A DNA stretch of 64,000 bases from the NCBI GenBank assembly GCA_016712535.1, contig JADJQW010000004.1:124001-188000 (forward strand). The letters run 5' to 3'. Below, in pieces: positions 17,148 to 23,957 of this stretch. Every line of letters starts with the position of its first letter. Positions within the stretch are counted from its first letter, which is position 1. A program made the position numbers and the translations under genes. The notes below the pieces were generated by a model. The model was not told where the DNA came from. It was given only the letters and a program-made list of their open reading frames with translations, and did not search any database. The stretch is from Flavobacteriales bacterium. Its GTDB lineage: Bacteria; Bacteroidota; Bacteroidia; Flavobacteriales_F; PHOS-HE28.

Positions 17148-20100
17148 ATGAAGAGCAACGGATCAGGACTCATTCAATCGGCGGCATTGGTCGTCGTGCT
17201 CCTGGCATCCACAGTGTCAGCGCTCGCGCAGACCCATTCGCAGAAAGCCTCAGTGCCTTTGACCGCAACCGTGCAGTCGTCGCCCGCACGGATCACCTTG
17301 AGCTGGACCACCTTGCCCAGCACCACGTCGATCACGATCTATCGGAAACTGGTTGATGCCACCACGTGGGGCTCGGCCATCGCCACGCCTGCAGCTTCCG
17401 CCCTCAGCTATGCCGACAACACGGTGGCTGTGGGCACGCAGTACGAGTACAGGGTGGTGCGCGTGGCTGGCGGAGTCACGAGCCAGGGGTACATCGCATC
17501 GGGCATCGCGGTGCCTCCGGTCGATTTCAGGGGCCGCATGATCCTTTTGGTGGACAACACCTTCAGCAGCAGCTTGAGCAACGAACTGGCCACCTTGGTG
17601 ACTGACCTGCGTGCAGATGGTTGGGCCGTTGTGCGCACGGATCTGGCGCGCACCACACCACTGGCCACCGTGAAGAGCACGATCGTCGGGCATTACAATG
17701 CCGACCCGGCCAATACCAAGGCGCTCTTCATCGTGGGTCACTTGGCCGTGCCCTATTCCGGCAATCAGGCTCCTGACGGGCATGATGAGCACAGCGGCGC
17801 ATGGCCCTGCGATGGCTACTATGGCGAATTGAACGGAACCTGGACCGACAACACGGTGAACAACGGGGGCACGCAGCGTCCGGCGAACGCGAACGTCCCT
17901 GGTGACGGCAAGTTCGATCAGAGCAATTTCCCGAACGCGGTAGAGCTGCAGGTGGGCCGTGTGGACCTGTTCGACATGCCGGCCTTCAGCTTGAGCGAGA
18001 CCGAGCTCACGCGCGCCTACCTGAACAAGCTGCACAACTACAAGGTGAAGCAGTGGACGCCGATCCAGCGCGGGATGATGTTCGACAACTTCCAGTACCT
18101 CGGATATCCCCTGGCTGCTTCGGGCTGGCGAAGCATGGCTCCGCTGGTGGGCACCGCCAACATCACCATCGCTAATCAGGTGGCTTACCCGATGTCGAAC
18201 CTGGTGAACAACAACAGCTATCTCTGGACTTACGGCTGCGGTGGCGGCTCACAGCAAACGGTGAACGGGATGCTCACCTATAACGGAGCGGCGAACGTGG
18301 GCACCACGCAGGAGTATGCGGCCACCAACATGAACGGCGTGTTCAACATGTCGTTCGGCAGCTACTTCGGCGATTGGGACAACAAGAACAACTTCCTGCG
18401 CGCGCCATTGTGCAGCGGTCAGGCCCTCACCAGCGTATGGTCGGCGATCCCAGGATGGTACTTCCATCACATGGGCATGGGCGCCAACATCGGGTACAGC
18501 ACGTTGTTGACGATGAACAACTCGAGCCTCTACACCCCGTTGCACGATGGGTGGCAAGGGAGCATCGGCCGATGCCATTTGGGCTTGATGGGTGACCCCT
18601 CATTGCGCCAGAAGATGGTCGCGCCGCCGTCAAGCCTGGTCGTTGGGAACTCGAACGGCTTCGCTTCGTTCACCTGGGCCGCATCGCCTGAAGCGGTTGA
18701 TGGCTACCATCTGTACAGCATCAACGCGACCACCGGCGTGATCACCCGGATCACCACGAGCCTGCTGCCCGGCACATCGCACACGAGCACCACGGTGCCG
18801 TTCACTGCAGGGCAGTCATACATGGTACGAGCGGTGAAGCTCACCGTCGAGCCCAGCGGCAGCTACTACAACCTTTCATTGGGCGCTACCGCCACGGCCT
18901 CTGGTTCCGCCGTGGATTGCAATGGCGTGGTCGGAGGGCCAGCGCAGCCAGGCGCGGCATGCAACGATGGCAATTCCTGCACGGTCAATGATGCGCTGAA
19001 CGCGAGCTGCCAATGCGTGGGCACCTCTACGGCGCCCGCTGCGGCGATCACCGTCGGTGGGTCCACCATCTTCTGCAGCGGTGGCGCAGTCCTGCTGAGC
19101 ACGAGCACCGGTACGGGCTACACGTATCAATGGCGTCGCAATGGCGCGAACCTGAGCGGCGCCACCTCGGCCACCTATTCGGCCACATTGGCCGGCAACT
19201 ACTCCGTGGTGGTGACCAGCGGTTCCTGCGGCAGCACCTCGTCGGAGGTGACCGTGACCGTGAATGCGCTGCCCTCAACGACGGTTACCGCTGGAGGCCC
19301 TACGACCTTCTGCTCTGGAGGAAGCGTGCTGTTGAGCGCGCCTACCGGCAGCGGCCTCACCTACCAGTGGCGCAACAATGGGGCATGGATCATCGGGGCG
19401 AACTCATCGACCTACACAGCGAGCACGACCGCGCAGTATTCCGTCACCGTGACGAATGGCAGTGGGTGCAGCGCAACTTCATCATCGGTCTACGTGACTA
19501 CGACCAGCGCGCCTGCGGCCACGATATCGGCTGGTGGATCAACGAGTTTCTGCTCCGGCGGAAGCGTGGTGCTCAGCGCGAACACGGGCACCGGCCTGAC
19601 ATACCAATGGCGTAACAACGGCACGAACATCAGTGGTGCCACCGCTTCGAGCTACACGGCTTCCACGGCGGGCAGCTACACCGTGGTGGTGAGCACCGGT
19701 GGGTGCAGCACAACCAGCGGAGCTACGACCGTGAGCGTCGGGACTGCGCCCTCGGCGACCATTTCGGCAGGGGGGACGACCACCTTCTGCAGCGGCGGAA
19801 GCGTGACGCTCAGTGCGAACACAGGGTCAGGCCTCACTTATCAATGGCGGCGCAACGGCACGAACCTGAGCGGGGCCACGGCGTCGACCTATGCTGCCAC
19901 GACGACCGGTACCTACACCGTGGTCGTTTCAAGCAATGGATGTTCAACGACTTCCGCTGGCACGAACGTCACTGCGAACACCTCGCCCAGCGCCACGATC
20001 ACCGCTGGTGGGCCAACCAGCTTCTGCACAGGCGGCAATGTGGTGCTGAGCGGGAATACCGGATCCGGCCTCACGTATCAATGGCGGCGCAATGGCTCGA

Positions 20101-22217
20101 ACATCAGCGGAGCCACTTCGAGCAGTTATACCGCGACGTTGGCAGGCAGCTACACCCTTATGGTGAGCAATGGTGGTTGCACAACCACCAGCGCTGCTAC
20201 CACAGTTGCCGTCGGCAGTGCGCCAGCCGCGACGATCACCGCGGGCGGGGCGACCACCTTCTGCAGCGGCGGCAGCGTGACCTTGAGCGCGAATACCGGC
20301 ACCGGCCTCAGCTATCAGTGGCGGCGCAACGGCACGAACCTGAGCGGGGCCACAGCGTCGACCTATGCTGCCACGACGACCGGTACCTACACCGTCGTTG
20401 TGACCAGCAGCGGCTGCTCCACGACATCGGCAGGCACCAATGTCACGGCGAGCACCTCGCCCACCGCCACGATCACCGCCGGCGGCTCAACGAGCTTCTG
20501 CACCGGCGGCAGCGTGGTGCTCAGCGCCAATACAGGCACGGGCCTCACCTACCAATGGCGCAACAACGGGAACAACATCAGCGGCGCAACGGGCTCGACC
20601 TATACCGCGACGGGGAGCGGCAGCTACACCGTGGTGGTCAGCAACGGAGCATGCAGCGCTACGAGTGCCGCCACCACCGTGGCAACAGGCAGCGCGCCAG
20701 CCGCGACGATCACTGCAGGCGGCGCCACGGCCTTCTGCTCGGGCGGCAGCGTGACCTTGAGCGCGAACACCGGTACCGGCCTCACTTATCAGTGGCGGCG
20801 CAACGGAACCAGCATCAGCGGCGCTACGGGATCGACCCATGCCGCCACGCTATCCGGCACCTACACGGTGCTGGTGACCAGCAGCGGGTGCAGCACGGTT
20901 TCATCAGGCATCACCGTTACGGTGAGCGCGGCACCGGCAGCCTCCATCAGCTACAATGGGAGCAGCGCCCTCTGCAATGGCGCCACCCTGACCTTGAGCG
21001 CGAATATCGGATCGGGCCTCACCTATCAGTGGCGGCGCAATGGCACCAGCATTTCCGGGGCCACCTCTTCAGCCTATAGTGCGAGCCTCGCCGGCACCTA
21101 CACGGTGGTGGTGGGCAACGGCACATGCAGCACCACGAGCAATGCCGTGAGCCTGACCACCGGATCAGGGCCCACGGTCTCTTGCTCCTCGAACGCGAGC
21201 ACGAGCACCGTGTCCGTGACGGCAACCGGTGGCCAATCGCCGTACAGCTATTCCTGGAACACGTCCCCCTCGCAGTCCTCGGCCACAGCCGCGGTGAGCG
21301 CTTCGGGCACCTATTCCGTCACGGTGACCGGTGCCAACGGATGCTCCAGCTCATGCAGCTCAACGATCACGCTCTCTAATTCCACAGGGGCATGCAGCGG
21401 ATTGCGGACCGAGGCGCAAGGCACCTGGGGCGCGAACGCTACGCAGTGGAACGTGGCGGGATTGATGACGACCAATTGGAGCGCGGCGTTCCCCAATGGC
21501 ATCACCATCGGTTGCGGGTCGCGCACCATGCGGTTCACCTCGGCTCAGGCTGTGATCAATACGCTTCCCAACTACGGCACGCCATCATTGCTGCCGGTTG
21601 GTGTCACCACCAATCCCGGGAGCACCGTGCAGAACACCATCGTTGGGCAGATCGTGTCGCTCACCTTGAATATCCGGATGGATGAGCTGCTGCCATCCTT
21701 CGCCCCGTCGAACCTGCTCCTGAGGAACATGACGGTGGCCTCGGGCACCTTTGCTGGCCTCACCGCGGAACAGCTCCTCAACCTGGCGAACCAGCACGTG
21801 GGCGGTTGCGCAGCCACTTATCCGCTCTCGACGATCAGCCAGGCCGTGACGAACCTGAACAATGGCTATCAGGGCGCCGCGATGAACAACGGCTTCCTCA
21901 CCTGCCCACCGCAGTTGATGGTGCACGAGCATGGCGATGGCGCTTTCCAGGACGGAGAGGCCAGGATGCAGGTCTACCCGAACCCCACGCGGAGCAGCAC
22001 ATGGATCATGCTGCCGGCCTTGGAGGTTGGCACCGACCTCAGGGTCACGATATTGAGCGCTACGGGTGCTGAGGTAGCGGTCATCGCGAATGGCAGTATC
22101 GAGGCCGGCATCGGCAAGCGCCTTGAGTGGGATGCTTCAGGTCTTCCTGCGGGCCTCTACATATGTGTCGCGCAGATGGGCCAGCTGCTGCTGCAGGAGC
22201 GGATCATCGTGGAATAA
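17148..22217 (+). CDS. 1689-residue T9SS surface protein with C25-like region and nine Ig-like repeats
   Basis: The start MKSNGSGLIQS gives a clean signal peptide (cleavage near ALAQ). Residues ~30-120 form a fibronectin-III-like domain. Residues ~125-490 are a globular domain in which HLAVPYSG and VELQVGRVDLFDM resemble, weakly, gingipain/C25-type proteases; I cannot place a full catalytic dyad, so this is a guess. A short Cys-rich linker is followed by nine Ig-like repeats (see separate entry), one SprB-like module (~1342-1415), a distinct domain (~1420-1600) and a T9SS type A sorting domain from YPNPTRSS to the end. The protein is inferred to be secreted and surface-bound. A terminator follows. 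Confidence 0.85.
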   Translation: MKSNGSGLIQSAALVVVLLASTVSALAQTHSQKASVPLTATVQSSPARITLSWTTLPSTTSITIYRKLVDATTWGSAIATPAASALSYADNTVAVGTQYEYRVVRVAGGVTSQGYIASGIAVPPVDFRGRMILLVDNTFSSSLSNELATLVTDLRADGWAVVRTDLARTTPLATVKSTIVGHYNADPANTKALFIVGHLAVPYSGNQAPDGHDEHSGAWPCDGYYGELNGTWTDNTVNNGGTQRPANANVPGDGKFDQSNFPNAVELQVGRVDLFDMPAFSLSETELTRAYLNKLHNYKVKQWTPIQRGMMFDNFQYLGYPLAASGWRSMAPLVGTANITIANQVAYPMSNLVNNNSYLWTYGCGGGSQQTVNGMLTYNGAANVGTTQEYAATNMNGVFNMSFGSYFGDWDNKNNFLRAPLCSGQALTSVWSAIPGWYFHHMGMGANIGYSTLLTMNNSSLYTPLHDGWQGSIGRCHLGLMGDPSLRQKMVAPPSSLVVGNSNGFASFTWAASPEAVDGYHLYSINATTGVITRITTSLLPGTSHTSTTVPFTAGQSYMVRAVKLTVEPSGSYYNLSLGATATASGSAVDCNGVVGGPAQPGAACNDGNSCTVNDALNASCQCVGTSTAPAAAITVGGSTIFCSGGAVLLSTSTGTGYTYQWRRNGANLSGATSATYSATLAGNYSVVVTSGSCGSTSSEVTVTVNALPSTTVTAGGPTTFCSGGSVLLSAPTGSGLTYQWRNNGAWIIGANSSTYTASTTAQYSVTVTNGSGCSATSSSVYVTTTSAPAATISAGGSTSFCSGGSVVLSANTGTGLTYQWRNNGTNISGATASSYTASTAGSYTVVVSTGGCSTTSGATTVSVGTAPSATISAGGTTTFCSGGSVTLSANTGSGLTYQWRRNGTNLSGATASTYAATTTGTYTVVVSSNGCSTTSAGTNVTANTSPSATITAGGPTSFCTGGNVVLSGNTGSGLTYQWRRNGSNISGATSSSYTATLAGSYTLMVSNGGCTTTSAATTVAVGSAPAATITAGGATTFCSGGSVTLSANTGTGLSYQWRRNGTNLSGATASTYAATTTGTYTVVVTSSGCSTTSAGTNVTASTSPTATITAGGSTSFCTGGSVVLSANTGTGLTYQWRNNGNNISGATGSTYTATGSGSYTVVVSNGACSATSAATTVATGSAPAATITAGGATAFCSGGSVTLSANTGTGLTYQWRRNGTSISGATGSTHAATLSGTYTVLVTSSGCSTVSSGITVTVSAAPAASISYNGSSALCNGATLTLSANIGSGLTYQWRRNGTSISGATSSAYSASLAGTYTVVVGNGTCSTTSNAVSLTTGSGPTVSCSSNASTSTVSVTATGGQSPYSYSWNTSPSQSSATAAVSASGTYSVTVTGANGCSSSCSSTITLSNSTGACSGLRTEAQGTWGANATQWNVAGLMTTNWSAAFPNGITIGCGSRTMRFTSAQAVINTLPNYGTPSLLPVGVTTNPGSTVQNTIVGQIVSLTLNIRMDELLPSFAPSNLLLRNMTVASGTFAGLTAEQLLNLANQHVGGCAATYPLSTISQAVTNLNNGYQGAAMNNGFLTCPPQLMVHEHGDGAFQDGEARMQVYPNPTRSSTWIMLPALEVGTDLRVTILSATGAEVAVIANGSIEAGIGKRLEWDASGLPAGLYICVAQMGQLLLQERIIVE
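19035..21171 (+). repeat. Nine coding Ig-like repeats of about 79 codons
   Basis: Each unit starts with a P-A-A-T-I-T-A-G-G-like strand, has one Cys in FCSGGSV, a YQWRRNGT core, and a second Cys near its end. From unit 3 to unit 8 two types alternate: units 3, 5 and 7 read VVLS, and units 4, 6 and 8 read VTLS followed by YAATTTGTY-like tails. Units 4 and 6 are nearly identical, which points to duplication of two-repeat blocks of about 470 bp. Confidence 0.9.
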
Positions 22218-22237
22218 AGGCTTTGGTGAATCGGTCG

Positions 22238-22267
22238 AACGGGGATGGGCCAAGGCTCATCCCCGTT
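22238..22267 (+). terminator. Intrinsic terminator hairpin
   Basis: A 10-bp stem (AACGGGGATG at 22238-22247 with its complement at 22258-22267) and a 10-nt loop lie 21 bp after the stop of the giant T9SS gene. A T-rich stretch (TCTTCTT) follows. Confidence 0.8.
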
Positions 22268-22588
22268 TCTTCTTGGCGCCGATCGGATCACTTCACCGTC
22301 GCGCATGAGGCGATCTCATCCGGGAAGGCCAAGGCTTTGCCGGATGTGGTAGCCACTGATCAGAGGTTGCACTTGCTGGAGCCGAAGAGCTTGGAGGATC
22401 AGATCAGCGTGAATGAGCGCTCGCCGAAAGGCATCACCGCCCTGGGCGACTTCGGATCCGTGCATCCGTCGCGCGAACGATCCGCGACCGTTGACGGCCA
22501 TGAAGGCACGCGTGCGATCGCTATGCTGCGATGAATCGGAAGCCTCGCTGGCTGCGATGGCGCGCATGAGCGATTGAGTGAAAAAGCA
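22268..22588. other. Intergenic, no supported gene
   Basis: About 320 bp between two terminators. Open frames exist on both strands but none shows a recognisable start context, domain or composition. I see nothing I can name. Confidence 0.4.
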
Positions 22589-22614
22589 AAGGGGCCCGGC
22601 GAACCGGACCCCTT
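22589..22614 (-). terminator. Intrinsic terminator of the Lys/Ala peptide gene
   Basis: An 11-bp stem with one C-A mismatch (22589-22599 with 22604-22614) and a CGAA tetraloop. Read on the minus strand it is followed by a T-rich tract (GCTTTTT at 22581-22587). It lies 21 bp after the stop at 22635. Confidence 0.85.
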
Positions 22615-22634
22615 CGTGCGTCGGTGAGCCGACA

Positions 22635-22727
22635 CTACTTCTTCTTCTTCGCGGCCTTCTTGGTTGCCTTCTTGGCGCCCTTCTTGGCAGCTTTCTTCGT
22701 CGCCTTCTTTGCAGCTTTCTTAGCCAT
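22635..22727 (-). CDS. 30-residue Lys/Ala-rich histone-H1-tail-like peptide
   Basis: The ATG at 22727 opens a frame of 30 codons ending in TAG. It encodes only Met, Lys, Ala, Thr and one Gly in AKKA/TKKA steps (MAKKAAKKATKKAAKKGAKK, then similar). This is the composition of the C-terminal tail of bacterial histone-H1-like DNA-binding proteins, but without any globular part. A -7 promoter box (TAGGTTTG) lies 20 bp upstream and a terminator follows, so it looks like a complete monocistronic gene rather than a fragment. DNA or RNA compaction is inferred from charge alone. Confidence 0.7.
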   Translation of the reverse strand: MAKKAAKKATKKAAKKGAKKATKKAAKKKK

Positions 22728-22746
22728 GGTGAAATGGGTTTGATGC

Positions 22747-22754
22747 CAAACCTA
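22747..22754 (-). promoter_or_regulatory. Bacteroidota -7 promoter box for the Lys/Ala peptide
   Basis: Minus-strand TAGGTTTG matches TAnnTTTG exactly and lies 19 bp from the ATG at 22727, giving a leader of roughly 12 bp. No -33 TTTG is evident on that strand. Confidence 0.55.
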
Positions 22755-22789
22755 GCATCGTTTGACCATGTGTACGCTACATGCGACTA

Positions 22790-23394
22790 GAATGTTGCTC
22801 ACCATCTTTTGTTGAAATCGTCGGAACGTTCATCCGACGATGCGCTCGCGATGATGATCGATGATGATGATCGCGATGCATCGCCTTAGTCGTTCATCAT
22901 CATTCATGCGCGCGATGATCTCAGTTGCGATGCATCACGCACCAACAGATGCACCTCCTGAAAGCATTGCCGGACAAGGGATTCAGGAGGTCTCGACCAA
23001 TCACGCGCAGTCATCATCGATGCATCGCGATGCATGATCCACGTTGCGATCAAGTTCGTTCCGCGCATGGAGAAGCCGGTCGTGGATCACCTTCATGAGC
23101 ACCTTTCATCGACATGCTGAGATGGCCCAATCACGACTGATTTTTTTTCAGCAGCACCTCGATTGGGCGCGCTCTCAACATCGAATCGGTCGTGTTAGAC
23201 CGATCTCGACACCACATCGCAACATGACCTCGATTGATGCCCGAGCCGTGTTCGATCTCCATCATGCGATGCATCCGTGCGGTTAGCCCTTCCATGGCAG
23301 CACACGAAATCGTTCACCGAATGATGGGCGCATTGAACCGCGTTCCTTGATCACGAGGCGAGAGCACACGTCTCGAGAGTCACCGTGCAACGAT
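22790..23394. other. Gene-poor, more A/T-rich stretch with GATGCATC palindromes
   Basis: About 600 bp without a convincing gene. The 8-bp palindrome GATGCATC occurs at 22875, 22929, 23019 and 23268 (the first inside the 12-bp palindrome GCGATGCATCGC), with a near copy GATGCATG at 23029. ATGATGATCGATGATGATGA-like runs and a T8 tract (~23142) are also present. Possible roles are a protein-binding region, a non-coding RNA locus or a decayed segment; the sequence does not decide. Confidence 0.5.
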
Positions 23395-23898
23395 TCACTC
23401 CTTGGCATTTTCCTCCGACAGCCGGCTCAGCCTGAATGCATGGCTCAAGGTAACCATGTGCGTGCTGATGCCATCGAGCCGCAAGGGCGAGAGATTGATG
23501 TTGTACGCATAGCACACCTTCGCCTTGAAGATGCCGATGCCGATTTCGGGCCTGATCACTGTGCACGCCCTCGCATCCTCTTGGTATCTGATGAGCTGAA
23601 GCCCCATGGCAACACCGCCGGTAGCGTAAGCCCCCACCTTCCAGCCGACGAGTGACCGCCGATCGACGCGCAGTTCGGCGCCCGCATGGTAGCCGACACC
23701 GAATGGGTGATGCACCGTGCCATAGATGTTCCTGCCGATGCCGAGTTCCGCGAAACCGAAGCGGCCTTGGTGGTAGGCGGTGAACAGGGTGATCTCATCA
23801 CGTTGCCAGTGGCGGGGCCGATGCGCGAGCGGATCCGGGATTTGTCCCATGCAGGAAAAGGAGGCCAAAGCAGAAATCAGCAGCACCACGCGCATCAC
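23395..23898 (-). CDS. Small secreted or outer-membrane hypothetical protein
   Basis: 167 residues with an N-terminal signal sequence (MMRVVLLISALASFSCMGQ). The S-x-x-F-S-C-M-G stretch could be read as a lipobox (ASFSC) or as a type I signal with cleavage at MGQ. The mature part alternates short beta strands with Gly and aromatic residues (GRFGFAELGIGRNIYG, GVGYHAGAELRVDRR), as in small outer-membrane barrels. The start at either of the first two Met codons is possible. It is divergent from the formate dehydrogenase gene 59 bp away. Function unknown. Confidence 0.65.
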   Translation of the reverse strand: MMRVVLLISALASFSCMGQIPDPLAHRPRHWQRDEITLFTAYHQGRFGFAELGIGRNIYGTVHHPFGVGYHAGAELRVDRRSLVGWKVGAYATGGVAMGLQLIRYQEDARACTVIRPEIGIGIFKAKVCYAYNINLSPLRLDGISTHMVTLSHAFRLSRLSEENAKE

Positions 23899-23957
23899 CA
23901 GCCAAGGTAGGGGGCCGATCCACGGTCACTCTATCTTCGTCCTTCACGCTTCCCGTC

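Noticed and set aside
17148..18700. Firm call of gingipain (C25) protease
   Set aside because: Some segments look similar, but I could not place the His-Cys dyad with confidence, so it is only mentioned as a possibility.
19703..21079. Plus-strand frame of 458 codons inside the repeat protein
   Set aside because: It is another frame of the Ig-like repeats and inherits their periodicity; the true frame has the signal peptide and sorting domain.
22127..22567. Two overlapping frames downstream of the giant T9SS gene
   Set aside because: One runs out of the T9SS gene's 3' end and through its terminator; the other lacks start context and domain signals.
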